This document shows positions 45,841 to 55,601 of a stretch of DNA of 64,000 nt, one piece after another (within the stretch, counting starts at the first letter, position 1; each line of letters starts with the position of its first letter). Location: contig JADJJH010000002.1 of assembly GCA_016706595.1 (NCBI GenBank), positions 868,001-932,000 on the forward strand, written 5' to 3'. The notes below the pieces were generated by a model that saw nothing but the letters and a program-made list of their open reading frames with translations, was not told the DNA's origin and ran no database searches. A program made the translations under genes and the position numbers. This stretch comes from Bacteroidota bacterium. GTDB taxonomy: Bacteria; Bacteroidota; Bacteroidia; Chitinophagales; Chitinophagaceae.

Positions 45841-45965
45841 TTTTTTACCGCTGAGGTTTATTGTTGACTGAGGCTCTCGAAGTCACAACAGAGAATAAGA
45901 GGCCTGAAGGCTTTGTTGACTGAGGTTCTCGAAGTCACTGCGGAGTACGTGAGGCGCAGAGTTTT
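45841..45965 (+). repeat. Intergenic direct repeats with a CTGCGG theme
   Basis: TTGTTGACTGAGG followed by T/C and CTCGAAGTCAC occurs twice (near 45863 and 45921). Fragments related to the 18 kb units (ACCGCTGAGG, CACTGCGGAG, GGCGCAGAG) flank them. No gene. Confidence 0.6.
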
Positions 45966-46105
45966 GAGAATTAATTTCTAGTAGTTTTTGTATTTGAAAT
46001 TCCTCACTCTGTAAGTCATAATTAAGCATCCCAATCAATGAGAATTCAACTACTCAAAAACGAAAACCCTCATTCTGTTAACGATTATCTTTACATTGTA
46101 TCAAC

Positions 46106-46424
46106 ATGACTGATACAATTCACTGGTTCGAAATTCAGGTTACAGATTTCAACAGAGTTAAGAATTTTTTTGAAATCCTTTTTTATGCAGCTATCATTGA
46201 ATTGCCTTTAACAGGCAGCAAATATGGTATGTTACCCACAAATATGCAAAATGGGGTTGGCGGCGGCATTGTGCTAGGTGAAGGATTTACACCTTCCTCT
46301 AGCAAGATTTGAAAGTGTAGGGGCTAAAATTCTAATGCCAAACACTTTAATCGCAGAAAATGGTTTTATGGCTCACTTTATAGATACAGAAGGAAATAGA
46401 ATTGCCTTGCACTCAAGGCAATAA
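46106..46424 (+). pseudogene. VOC family protein (glyoxalase-like), broken
   Basis: The frame opens with TIHWFEIQVTDFNRVKNFFE, a VOC start, and GGGIVLGEGFTPSSS, but stops at 46312. The C-terminal piece (FESVGAKILMPNTLIAENGF ... IDTEGNRIALHSRQ) continues in another frame to 46424. Compared with the usual about 125-residue family, a segment is missing after GEGFTPSS and probably another after the first helix. Thus it is a pseudogene with internal losses. Confidence 0.8.
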
Positions 46425-46670
46425 CAAGCTTTATCTCATATTAAAGAGAAATTTTTAGTAAAATGAAAAAAAAGAGGGTAATTACCTAGCGCTTGTTAAA
46501 TGAAAATTATGAGTGGTATTTGATAATATACACTTTAGGTTGCCCCTATTTTTTAGACAAATGAAGCAGGTTTTGATAAATTTTGAACTACAATAAACAT
46601 TATAACTGAATTCAATGTGCCAAAAGAAAAAAAATAGAATAAACACATTAAAACATTTTACTTTCGTGGC

Positions 46671-47600
46671 ATGCAAAAAATGACTGTTTTTATTACGCTT
46701 TTGTTTTCGTTCATGCTATTAATTTCATGCGAAAAAGAAGTGCCGGTAAAATTATCTTCGAGCGAAAAACTGGTGGTGATTGAAGGGATTATCGAAACTA
46801 ATCAACAACCATTTGTGTATTTAAGCAATAGCATCGGTTTTTTCGATAAAATTGACTTAAGTAATATTTCGTATATCAAAGGAGCAACAGTAGTGGTAGC
46901 AGATATAAGCAGCGGACAAAGCATTACCCTAAAAGAATATTCTATTGATACTACCATTGGATCAAATACCTTTTCATTTACTGTGTATGGTCCGGATATT
47001 AGCGACCCTGTTGCCATGAATTTCAAAGGAGAGGTAGAGCATATTTATAAACTTCAAGTAAATAGCGGCGGTAGAACGTTTGAATCCTATGCTAAAATTC
47101 CTGCATCAGTGGGATTAGATTCTGTTTGGACAGAACCTGTGCCTGGCAGAGAAGATAGTTTTTCGATTGTAAAAGCAAGATATATTGATCCGGATTCGTT
47201 TGGTAATGCCGTTCGATTGGAAACCTTGGTGAATAAAAGGATAAAAAACGATAGACCAGAAAGGTATCTCACTTCATTTAATTCGGTTTACAATGATGAT
47301 GTGATTAATGGTACAACTTTGCCCGTAAGTATTGATATAGGGTACGATAAAACTGTAGATTATACTCAAGATGAGTTTCAAACTTTAGGTTTTTTACGGC
47401 GTGGAGATACTCTAACCATTAAATGGAGCGCCATTGATAGTAAGGTGTTTAAGTTTTGGGAAACGTTAAGCTATTCGGCAGGTACTATTGGCAACCCATT
47501 TGCGGCACCTTCTAAAATACAAAGTAATATCCCCGGTGCCCTAGGTATTTGGGGAGCTTACAATCCATCTTTTTATACTTTACTTGATACGCTAAAATAA
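46671..47600 (+). CDS. DUF4249 family lipoprotein
   Basis: 309 residues. Signal peptide with lipobox (MLLISCEKEVP). The DUF4249 hallmark KLVVIEGIIETNQQPFVYLS follows, then Ig-like beta strands to the C-terminus. Family members are outer-membrane lipoproteins usually paired with a TonB-dependent receptor; none is adjacent here, since the neighbours are a VOC pseudogene and trxB. A near -7 element (TACTTTCG) is 8 bases before the ATG. Function unknown. Confidence 0.85.
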   Translation: MQKMTVFITLLFSFMLLISCEKEVPVKLSSSEKLVVIEGIIETNQQPFVYLSNSIGFFDKIDLSNISYIKGATVVVADISSGQSITLKEYSIDTTIGSNTFSFTVYGPDISDPVAMNFKGEVEHIYKLQVNSGGRTFESYAKIPASVGLDSVWTEPVPGREDSFSIVKARYIDPDSFGNAVRLETLVNKRIKNDRPERYLTSFNSVYNDDVINGTTLPVSIDIGYDKTVDYTQDEFQTLGFLRRGDTLTIKWSAIDSKVFKFWETLSYSAGTIGNPFAAPSKIQSNIPGALGIWGAYNPSFYTLLDTLK

Positions 47601-47754
47601 TTTATATCAAATTCAGATTACATACTAATAACTATTTACCCGCCCTGCTGCTACCAACCGGGGAAAACAAAATCCTTCTGAAATAAACAGATATACAGAG
47701 TAAAATCAACAACATACAATTCTAATACATCATCATAACAAACACACACAGTCT

Positions 47755-48705
47755 ATGTCGAACGAAATTGAAAAAGTAAAAGTACTTATTATAGGCTCAG
47801 GCCCTGCGGGATATACTGCAGCAATTTATGCATCACGTGCTAATTTACATCCGGTATTGTACCAAGGGTTACAGCCGGGCGGACAACTAACCATTACTAC
47901 CGAAGTTGAAAATTACCCTGGTTACCCTGAAGGTGTAATGGGCCCAAAAATGATGGTAGATTTTGAAGAGCAAGCGAAGCGAATGGGTGCTGATATTCGT
48001 TGGGGCTATGCAACAAAAGTCGATTTTTCGGAACGACCTTACAAAGTGGAAATTGATGAAGAAAAGTGGATAGCTGCCGATGCGATAATTATTTCAACAG
48101 GTGCAAGTGCTAAATGGCTAGGCATACCCGACGAAGAAAGATTGGCTACAACCGGTGGCGGCGTAAGTGCTTGTGCCGTTTGCGATGGGGCGTTTTTTAA
48201 GGGTAAAGAAGTAGCGATAGTAGGTGCCGGTGATACGGCTTGTGAAGAAGCTGTTTATTTAAGTAAAATGTGTAGCAAAGTACATATGTTGGTACGAAGT
48301 GAAAAAATGCGTGCCAGTATGGTAATGCAAGAACGCGTATTAGCAAACGATAAAATTCAAGTGTATTGGAATGCCGAAGTTGATAAAATTGAAGCCGGCG
48401 AAAAAGTAACCGCTATTGTAATTAAAGATAAAAAAGAAAATACCTTAACACATGTGCCAGTGAGTGCATTGTTTGTAGCGATCGGACATAAGCCGAACAG
48501 CGATATTTTTAAACCCTTTATTGACATGGATGAAGTAGGTTATATTATTACAGAGCCGGGTACAACAAAAACTAATCTTGAAGGCGTATTTGCAAGTGGT
48601 GATGTGCAAGATAAAAATTATCGACAAGCGGTTACTGCGGCCGGCAGCGGATGTATGGCCGCCTTAGATGCCGAGCGATATTTAAGCGATAAGGGATTGC
48701 ATTAG
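47755..48705 (+). CDS. trxB: Thioredoxin reductase
   Basis: Flavoprotein that reduces thioredoxin with NADPH. 316 residues, the usual bacterial length. FAD-binding GSGPAGYTAAIYASRA (about 15-30), redox-active Cys140-Ala-Val-Cys143 (CAVCDGAFFKG), NADPH-binding GAGDTACEEAVYLS (about 157-170) and C-terminal VFASGDVQDKNYRQAVTAA. The CAVC pair is a common variant of CATC. Cytoplasmic. Stands alone. Confidence 0.96.
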   Translation: MSNEIEKVKVLIIGSGPAGYTAAIYASRANLHPVLYQGLQPGGQLTITTEVENYPGYPEGVMGPKMMVDFEEQAKRMGADIRWGYATKVDFSERPYKVEIDEEKWIAADAIIISTGASAKWLGIPDEERLATTGGGVSACAVCDGAFFKGKEVAIVGAGDTACEEAVYLSKMCSKVHMLVRSEKMRASMVMQERVLANDKIQVYWNAEVDKIEAGEKVTAIVIKDKKENTLTHVPVSALFVAIGHKPNSDIFKPFIDMDEVGYIITEPGTTKTNLEGVFASGDVQDKNYRQAVTAAGSGCMAALDAERYLSDKGLH

Positions 48706-48739
48706 GCATTTATTGTCTTCATAACGTATTCTTATTATG

Positions 48740-48900
48740 GCCTTGATAAATTGATAGCTTCAAGGAGTTTGTTTATTTGGAAGGGATGCGAAAATTTTCT
48801 TTGCGTTTGATGTATTGTGGCAAGGATAGGAGCGGATACCCCGCAAATGGAGCTTTGCGGAATGCGGAGTATGAGCGTATAGCCTGTATGCCACCCAAAT
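48740..48900 (+). repeat. Dispersed Bacteroidota-type intergenic repeat, copy 2
   Basis: AAGGATAGGAGCGGATACCC ... GAGCGTATAGCCTG ... GCCACCC, a GC-richer island resembling the block at 17630-17800 on the opposite strand. It lies downstream of trxB. Family membership is from memory and the weak internal match. Confidence 0.4.
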
Positions 48901-48968
48901 TGCATTCATTATTTTTTTTAGAAGTGCGATTTGCCAAACCATTTTCTTTGTAACTTGCTCTTGTGTTT

Positions 48969-50417
48969 ATGAAATGTATTCTTGTCTTGATTTTAGCATG
49001 CTTTTCAATAGCTTGCGTGAAGTATAAGCCGGCTATCGAAAACTCAAACTTTCCACCTGAAGTTCAAATTATTTTTACCAATAAATGCGCAACAGCTGGC
49101 TGCCATAATAGTAAAAGCTATAGCAATGCCGGTGGATTAGATCTGAGCTCTTGGGAAAGTTTGTTTCGCGGAACCAATACAGGTGCTTGTGCCATTCCGT
49201 TTTCTACAACTCAATCATCACTGCTTTTATTTACTAACACTTATCCCGAATTCGGTGTTGCCATTGAGCCATCAATGCCTCTTAACCAACCCCCATTAAG
49301 TAAATCCGAAGTGGCTACTATCAAAAACTGGATAGAAAGAGGTTGTCCGAACAAAAATGGAGATATCCCGTTTGCAACCCATGCATCCACTCGCTCGAAA
49401 ATATATATAACAAATCAAGGATGCGATTTAGTAAGTGTCGTTGATGCCGAAACCCAATTGGTAATGCGTTATATCAAAGTAGGACATGAACCTGGGATTA
49501 TTGAATTGCCGCATAATATTAAGGTATCGCCCGATGGGAAATTTTGGTATGTATGTTTTGCCAATGGAGCCTATTTCGAAAAGTATGATGCCACAACTGA
49601 TTCCTTACTAGAATCGGTAAACATTAGTGCAGGTGCATGGAATGTGATTAAAATTTCGCCCGATGGAAAGCAAGCATTTATTTCTGATTTAGCCAGTAAT
49701 GGTCGATTGGCGGAAGTGAATCTGCAAACAATGACCCTAACAAAAATGTGGTCTTCCGGATTATTTAGCAACCCTCACGGTATTGCTTATTCACAAACCG
49801 GCGATACGGTTTATGTAACAGCACAATATGGTAATATGTTGTATCGAATCATTCCTTCGATTCCGCAAATAGATAATATTTCGATACAAAAAGGCATAGC
49901 GCCCAATCTGATATCCAATATCATCGACCCCCATGAGGTGTTGATGAGTCCTGATTATTCGAAATATTTTATCACTTGTCAAGCAAGTCATGAATTACGT
50001 GTGATGGACGCAAAAAGCGATACCTTAGTAAAAATAATTTCATTAGGCACTACACCCCTCGAAATGGCGATATCTGTGAAAAAAAATCAATTGTATGTAA
50101 CCTGTCAAGAAGATAATAATACGCTGTACCCATTTTTTAAAGGATCGGTATATGTAGTAGATATCAATACATTAAGTGTTACCAATACCTTGTTCGAAAA
50201 ATTTTATCAACCACATGGCTTAGTGGTAGATGATGCGAGGGATTTATTATTTGTTGCCAGTAGAAATGCGAATGTAAGCGGGCCTGCACCCCATCATATT
50301 TCTGAATGCGGAGGAAGAAACGGTTACTTTCATGTAATTGATTTAAATATCATGCAATCGATAATATCAGGTTCAGAAATTTCTGTGGATCCGTATAGTA
50401 TGGATATTAGGAATTAG
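48969..50417 (+). CDS. Lipoprotein with CX4CH haem-type motif and YVTN beta-propeller
   Basis: 482 residues from the ATG at 48969; a GTG two codons upstream is possible. Lipobox IAC with Cys16. Residues about 28-130 form a cytochrome c-like region with Cys40-x4-Cys45-His46 (CATAGCH) and a late Met in PSMPLNQPPLS as a possible axial ligand. The rest (about 140-480) is a YVTN/NHL-type propeller (VSVVDAETQLVMRYIKVG, IKVSPDGKFWYVCF, AWNVIKISPDGKQAFIS). Outer-membrane lipoprotein, perhaps in electron transfer or surface binding; haem attachment is inferred. Confidence 0.78.
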   Translation: MKCILVLILACFSIACVKYKPAIENSNFPPEVQIIFTNKCATAGCHNSKSYSNAGGLDLSSWESLFRGTNTGACAIPFSTTQSSLLLFTNTYPEFGVAIEPSMPLNQPPLSKSEVATIKNWIERGCPNKNGDIPFATHASTRSKIYITNQGCDLVSVVDAETQLVMRYIKVGHEPGIIELPHNIKVSPDGKFWYVCFANGAYFEKYDATTDSLLESVNISAGAWNVIKISPDGKQAFISDLASNGRLAEVNLQTMTLTKMWSSGLFSNPHGIAYSQTGDTVYVTAQYGNMLYRIIPSIPQIDNISIQKGIAPNLISNIIDPHEVLMSPDYSKYFITCQASHELRVMDAKSDTLVKIISLGTTPLEMAISVKKNQLYVTCQEDNNTLYPFFKGSVYVVDINTLSVTNTLFEKFYQPHGLVVDDARDLLFVASRNANVSGPAPHHISECGGRNGYFHVIDLNIMQSIISGSEISVDPYSMDIRN

Positions 50418-50745
50418 TTGAGTTTTTAATCTTTGAATTATTTTTTTTAAGGTCAGAATTCCACCTTACTATTTTACATTGTGAACGATAAATTTTTCAC
50501 CATATAGTTCACATAGAAATGCAAAAGATGCTTTCAAAGAAATAATAGTAATTAATTCTTTCGTTCTTCACAAAGAAATGCTTATTAGAAGCTCTGCCTA
50601 TTTACCCTATAAGGTTTACCCCAAATGAAAATGAGAATACATGCCAACATATAAATCATTTTTCATAGTATGTGGTTAATCGTTATAAAGTATAGAACAT
50701 TGCTTTAAGATTGCATAAATGGTATATGCTTATATTTGCAGCCTA
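50418..50745 (+). other. Intergenic interval before mnmA
   Basis: 327 bases, AT-rich, with no gene or structured RNA that I can support. The only element recognised is the mnmA promoter at 50711-50738. Confidence 0.6.
50711..50738 (+). promoter_or_regulatory. mnmA promoter, near-leaderless
   Basis: TTG at 50711-50713, a 17-base spacer and TATATTTG at 50731-50738. The -7 element ends 7 bases before the ATG at 50746, so the mRNA should begin at or almost at the start codon. Confidence 0.6.
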
Positions 50746-51849
50746 ATGAGTAAAAAAGGAAAAGTATTAGTTGCTATGAGCGGTGGTATTGATAGTACCA
50801 TTGCAGCACTGATGTTACACGATGAAGGATATGAAGTAATTGGCATTACCATGAAAACCTGGGATTATGCCGGAAGCACGGTAGCACCTGGTAAAAAGGA
50901 AACGGGTTGTTGCAATTTAGATAGCTTTAATGATGCGCGTTTAGCAGCTGTGCAACATGGTTTTTCGCATTATGTATTAGATATTCGAGAAGAATTTGGT
51001 GGAGCCGTAGTTGAAAATTTTGTAGAAGAATATATGGCCGGTCGTACCCCCAACCCATGTGTCATGTGCAATACGCATATTAAGTGGAATGCCTTGTTGA
51101 AACGCGCCGATGCCTTGGATTGTGAATTTATTGCCACCGGACATTATGTAAATGTGCGTAAGCATCTCGATCGATATGTGTTATCGAAAGGGATAGATGA
51201 AACTAAAGATCAGAGTTATGTTTTATGGGGCCTAACACAGGCTTGCTTAAGTAGAAGTATTTACCCTTTAGGCAATTATCATAAAACCCAAGTGCGACAA
51301 ATGGCAATGGATTATGGATATCCTGAATTAGCTAAGAAAAGCGAGAGCTATGAAATTTGTTTCGTGCCCGATAACGATTATCGTAATTTTTTACGAAGGA
51401 AAGTTACCGGCTTGGAAGAATTAGTAAATGGTGGTGATTTTGTTTTGCAGGATGGAACTAAAGTGGGCAAGCATAAAGGATATCCTTTTTATACAATCGG
51501 GCAACGAAAAGGATTAGATATTGCTTTAGGTAAACCCATGTTTGTAACCCATATAAACCCGGATACGAACACAGTAACCTTAGGCGATGAAGCTGAATTA
51601 GATAAATCTGAAATGTATGTTGCGCGTATCAATATGGTAAAGTATGCCGGCATTGATGACGGATTGAAAGCAGATACCAAAATTCGATATAAAACAAAAC
51701 CAAGTGCATCTGTTTTATATAATGAAGGAGGTAAGGTAAAAGTAATTTTTGATGAGCCCGTAAAAGGTATTGCACCGGGGCAATCAGCGGTTTTTTATGA
51801 AGGGGATGATGTAATTGGTGGAGGAATTATTCAGTCGTACGCAAAATAA
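50746..51849 (+). CDS. mnmA: tRNA-specific 2-thiouridylase MnmA
   Basis: Thiolates uridine 34 of tRNA-Lys, Glu and Gln using ATP and a persulfide relay. 367 residues from the ATG at 50746; the in-frame ATG at 50719 lies upstream of the promoter -7 element, so it would not be on the mRNA. PP-loop AMSGGIDSTIAA (10-21), Cys105 in PNPCVMCN and Cys205 in SYEICFVPD are the two catalytic cysteines. The C-terminal beta domain ends GDDVIGGGII. Well conserved. Confidence 0.96.
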   Translation: MSKKGKVLVAMSGGIDSTIAALMLHDEGYEVIGITMKTWDYAGSTVAPGKKETGCCNLDSFNDARLAAVQHGFSHYVLDIREEFGGAVVENFVEEYMAGRTPNPCVMCNTHIKWNALLKRADALDCEFIATGHYVNVRKHLDRYVLSKGIDETKDQSYVLWGLTQACLSRSIYPLGNYHKTQVRQMAMDYGYPELAKKSESYEICFVPDNDYRNFLRRKVTGLEELVNGGDFVLQDGTKVGKHKGYPFYTIGQRKGLDIALGKPMFVTHINPDTNTVTLGDEAELDKSEMYVARINMVKYAGIDDGLKADTKIRYKTKPSASVLYNEGGKVKVIFDEPVKGIAPGQSAVFYEGDDVIGGGIIQSYAK

Positions 51850-51894
51850 TAGCATGCATATCGTGGTTAAGGAATTATAACTTACATTTAAACA

Positions 51895-52638
51895 ATGAAT
51901 ACTCGAATTGTAATTTTCTTTCTATTTTCTGTTACATTTTTTTCGTGTAAGCGTGAAGTTATTCCGCCGAGTGAAATAGAAATTGGTAAAGAATATTATC
52001 CGTTAACGGCTGGGCATTTTATTGAGTATTCAGTTGACTCGATGCGTTATAATAATTTTAGTTTAGATACCGAATATGTGCACCTCGAATTTCGAGATGA
52101 AATAGGTGATGAGTTTATTGATAACGAAGGAAGGCCATCCTATTTTATCAAACGATTTATCCGTTACAGCGATACGGCTATATGGGAAGAGCATATGACT
52201 TATTATGCAACACTCACCAATTATCGCTTGGAAGTGGTTGAAAATAATTTGCGTTTTGTGAAATTGGTATTTCCGGTAAAAGCGAATACGGTTTGGGATG
52301 GAAATATTTATTTACCGGCTTCTGCCACCAGCTTGGAAGAAATAAAATGGTATCTCGATTGGGATTATAAATACAAAAATATTAATCAGGCTTTTGATAA
52401 TGGCTTACTTCAATTTCCGAATGCCGTACTTGTTGAAGCAAGTATCGGACCTAAAGGAACCGGACTAATTAATGATTCAACAAGTACTGTAAATTATAGC
52501 GAGTTTACAGCCTATAAAGAAGTGTATGCAAAACATGTCGGCATCGTCTACAAACTCCTTACCCATTGGGAATTTCAGCCCAATGAAGGATTTAGAAATG
52601 GATTTTCGGTAGTATTCAAAGCAAAAAATTACAACTAA
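51895..52638 (+). CDS. Lipoprotein of unknown function
   Basis: 247 residues. N-terminus MNTRIVIFFLFSVTFFSCKR with a lipobox Cys. The mature part contains YYPLTAGHFIEYSVDSM and later beta-rich segments, with no recognised domain. TAA and ATG abut the next gene (the subtilase starts at 52639), indicating co-transcription. Possibly a partner of that protease. Confidence 0.75.
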   Translation: MNTRIVIFFLFSVTFFSCKREVIPPSEIEIGKEYYPLTAGHFIEYSVDSMRYNNFSLDTEYVHLEFRDEIGDEFIDNEGRPSYFIKRFIRYSDTAIWEEHMTYYATLTNYRLEVVENNLRFVKLVFPVKANTVWDGNIYLPASATSLEEIKWYLDWDYKYKNINQAFDNGLLQFPNAVLVEASIGPKGTGLINDSTSTVNYSEFTAYKEVYAKHVGIVYKLLTHWEFQPNEGFRNGFSVVFKAKNYN

Positions 52639-54309
52639 ATGATACAAATATTTTCACGCTTATGTTTGTTGGCTTTACTTATTCTTTCAAATACACTTGA
52701 GGCTGCTCCTGCCTATGCCTTTAGGGTGAAGTTTAGCGACAAAGCAGGTACACTTACTTTTGCCGATTCCTTATCGTTTCTGACCCAAAAATCATTGGAT
52801 AGACGAAGCTTTCAAGGCATAGCTTTAGACAGTACCGATTTGCCGGTTGTGCCCGCTTACATTAGCCAAGTTATGACTGCCGCAGCTGCAGTTCGTTTGC
52901 ACAATGTATCTAAATGGTTTAATCAAATTGTGGTTATTACTTATGATTCATCTAAAGTGCTTGATATTTTAGCATTGCCTATGGTGCAAAGTGTAAAATT
53001 GGTAGCTCGTTATCCATCGGGCGTTTTTAAAACCAATGAAAATCCGCCTAGCAAATTTCCTGAAGTTGATTTCTCTTCTTCTAAAAAAACAAGAGGAACT
53101 TCGGCCTATTATGGTGTTGCATTTCAACAAATAGATATTATGCAAGGCGACTATTTACACGATCAAGGGTATAAAGGTGAAGGCATGGATATTGCTGTTT
53201 TTGATGTAAACTTCAGATTTGCAAATACTTGCGCAGCTTTTGATTCGATGAATACCCAAGGGAGGGTTAAGGATGTTCGCAATTTTGCACGAACGCATGA
53301 TTCGGTATTTATGATGTCGGTACCTAACGAGCATGGCATGAATGTTTTAGGATGCATGGCAGCTAATATTCCGGGTACTTATGTGGGTACAGCACCTAAT
53401 GCAAATTATCATATCTATGTCACCGAAGATTGGTTAAGTGAACAACCTATTGAAGAAGATAATTGGTTATCGGCAGCCGAACGTGCCGATAGTTTAGGCG
53501 TGTATTTAATTAATTCATCGGTAGGATATAATGAGTTTAATGCACCTCACACAAGTTATACCTATGCCGATATGAATGGACAAAACAGTTTAGTAGTAAA
53601 GGCTGCAAATATGAGTGTTAAGAAAGGCATTTTTGTTTGTGTGGCGCAAGGTAATGAAGGTACTAACCCGTGGCATTATTTAATTACACCTGCCGATGGC
53701 GATAGTGTGTATAGTGTAGGGATGGTAAATGGATCTGGTATGTGGGGTGCAAGTGGTTATGGTCCAACCTTTGATGGTAGAACCAAACCCGATGGATGTG
53801 GCATGGGAACCGGAGCTGAATTAATAGGCGGAAATTGTATTATTGGCGTAAGTAATGGTTCGTCATTTTCTAGTCCGATGTTATGTGGATCCATTGCCTG
53901 TTTGTGGCAAATGTTTCCAAATTTAACAGCCTTTCAACTTCGTCGAATTGTGCGTATGAGCAGCAGTCAGTATACAACCCCTGATCATACGTTAGGGTAT
54001 GGCATTCCGAATTTCGAATTAGCTGCAGCCTTAGTTACCGGCACTTCAGATATAAAGAACATCGACTATACTTTCACACTCTATCCAAATCCATGTGATG
54101 GGAAATTTACAATCAAGAGTTATGATCCGGCTATTGAAAATGTGAGTTATGCTTTGTATGATTTACAAGGGAATTGTATCTATAAAAGTGAAAAATTATT
54201 GAATGCGAATTTTACTTGCGCGGCTCTTGAAAATGCGAAGCCTGGAAATTATCACTTGATAATTACTGCGATGAATAAGCAGTATACGGTAGGGGTGAGT
54301 AGAAGGTAG
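52639..54309 (+). CDS. Subtilisin-like S8 serine peptidase with T9SS sorting domain
   Basis: 556 residues. Signal peptide MIQIFSRLCLLALLILSNTLEA. A propeptide-like region (24-150) precedes the catalytic domain with Asp189 (VFDVNF), His232 (NEHGMNV) and Ser409 (GSSFSSPM); the oxyanion Asn is in AQGNEGTNPW. The last 80 residues are a T9SS type A domain (FTLYPNPCDGKFTIKS ... AKPGNYHLII). Probable surface or extracellular protease. The start abuts the lipoprotein stop (TAAATG). Confidence 0.93.
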   Translation: MIQIFSRLCLLALLILSNTLEAAPAYAFRVKFSDKAGTLTFADSLSFLTQKSLDRRSFQGIALDSTDLPVVPAYISQVMTAAAAVRLHNVSKWFNQIVVITYDSSKVLDILALPMVQSVKLVARYPSGVFKTNENPPSKFPEVDFSSSKKTRGTSAYYGVAFQQIDIMQGDYLHDQGYKGEGMDIAVFDVNFRFANTCAAFDSMNTQGRVKDVRNFARTHDSVFMMSVPNEHGMNVLGCMAANIPGTYVGTAPNANYHIYVTEDWLSEQPIEEDNWLSAAERADSLGVYLINSSVGYNEFNAPHTSYTYADMNGQNSLVVKAANMSVKKGIFVCVAQGNEGTNPWHYLITPADGDSVYSVGMVNGSGMWGASGYGPTFDGRTKPDGCGMGTGAELIGGNCIIGVSNGSSFSSPMLCGSIACLWQMFPNLTAFQLRRIVRMSSSQYTTPDHTLGYGIPNFELAAALVTGTSDIKNIDYTFTLYPNPCDGKFTIKSYDPAIENVSYALYDLQGNCIYKSEKLLNANFTCAALENAKPGNYHLIITAMNKQYTVGVSRR

Positions 54310-54409
54310 TAGGATGAAAGTAGATCTTGTAAGCCACATCACCTTAAGCCCTTGTGCAACAAATAGCTGATAGCCTTTTCAAATAAAATTTGAATGACTA
54401 TTTTTGAGG

Positions 54410-55579
54410 ATGTTACAACGAATTCAAATTTTAATTAAGGGTAAAACTTTCATCATTTCTTTGATGCTCATTGCGGCCATTGCCGTAAGTCTTAAATCAT
54501 ATTTTGCGCCATTCAAAACCTTTGGATCTGATATACATGTATATACGAACTTTAATAATTACCTGATTTTTAAACAATCATTTTACCATTTAATCAATGG
54601 GCAAGATTTATATTGCCTTTACCCAAACGAACAATGGGATTTGTTTAAATATAGTCCGGCCTTTAGTTTATTTTTTTCCGGATTTGCGATACTGCCTGAT
54701 TGGCTTGGTCTATCCTTATGGAATATCTTAAATGCTATGGTTTTAGTAGGCGGAGTATACCTATTACCTCGATTTACTTTACTTCAAAAAGGGATTGTAC
54801 TCTTATTGGTTTTTGTTGAATTAATTACTTCAATGCAAAACTCTCAATCGAATGCGCTTATGGCCGGCTTGCTTATTATGTGTTTTGCCTTGCTTGAAAA
54901 GAAACAATATTTTTGGGCTACATTTTGCATCGTATGCTCAGTGTATATTAAAATTTTTGGCTTAGTTGGCTTCCTACTTTTTTTATTTTACCCAAACAAA
55001 TTGAAACAAATTGCCTATGTATTGTTTTGGGTACTATTTTTTACATTCATACCTCTATTTGTAATCGATTACAAGCAACTTACCTTTTTATATACCAGTT
55101 GGGCACATATGCTATCCCATGACTTTAGTAACTCTATTGGTTTTTCGGTTGCCGGTTGGTTACAATCGTGGTTTAATTTTACACCCAACAAAGGCATTTT
55201 AACCTTAGTTGGAGCTGCTATTCTTTGTATTCCTTTTATTAAATACAAATATTACCGATCATTACGTTTTCGCATGCTTGCGCTGTGTTCAATATTGATA
55301 TGGATCGTTATTTTTAATCATAAAGCCGAGTCGCCCACTTTTATAATTTCTATGATGGGTGTTAGCATTTGGTTTATGATGAGTTGGCAAACTATGATAG
55401 ATAAAACATTATTGGTTTTAGCTATCGTATTTACAAGTTTATCAGTGACGGATCTATTCCCGGCAATTATTCGAACTGATTTTATGGTTCCCTTTGTGAT
55501 TAAAGTGGTTCCTTGTATTTTAATTTGGATTCGGATTGTTCAGATGCAATTTCAATTTTCGGAATCAAACTTGGATTGA
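54410..55579 (+). CDS. GT87-like polytopic membrane protein (probable glycosyltransferase)
   Basis: 389 residues from the ATG at 54410; a TTG two codons earlier is possible. About ten predicted membrane helices, with a periplasmic loop after the first carrying DIHVYTNFNNYL and ending NGQDLYCLYPNEQWDLFKYSP, typical of GT87/DUF2029 (polyprenol-linked mannosyltransferases). The family's catalytic Asp may be the one in that first loop. Acceptor unknown. Confidence 0.7.
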   Translation: MLQRIQILIKGKTFIISLMLIAAIAVSLKSYFAPFKTFGSDIHVYTNFNNYLIFKQSFYHLINGQDLYCLYPNEQWDLFKYSPAFSLFFSGFAILPDWLGLSLWNILNAMVLVGGVYLLPRFTLLQKGIVLLLVFVELITSMQNSQSNALMAGLLIMCFALLEKKQYFWATFCIVCSVYIKIFGLVGFLLFLFYPNKLKQIAYVLFWVLFFTFIPLFVIDYKQLTFLYTSWAHMLSHDFSNSIGFSVAGWLQSWFNFTPNKGILTLVGAAILCIPFIKYKYYRSLRFRMLALCSILIWIVIFNHKAESPTFIISMMGVSIWFMMSWQTMIDKTLLVLAIVFTSLSVTDLFPAIIRTDFMVPFVIKVVPCILIWIRIVQMQFQFSESNLD

Positions 55580-55601
55580 AGAAGAATCTCTTATCTTAAG
55601 G

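Noticed and set aside
46106..46312. Functional 68-residue VOC protein
   Set aside because: Half of the domain is in another frame downstream, so the short frame is a remnant.
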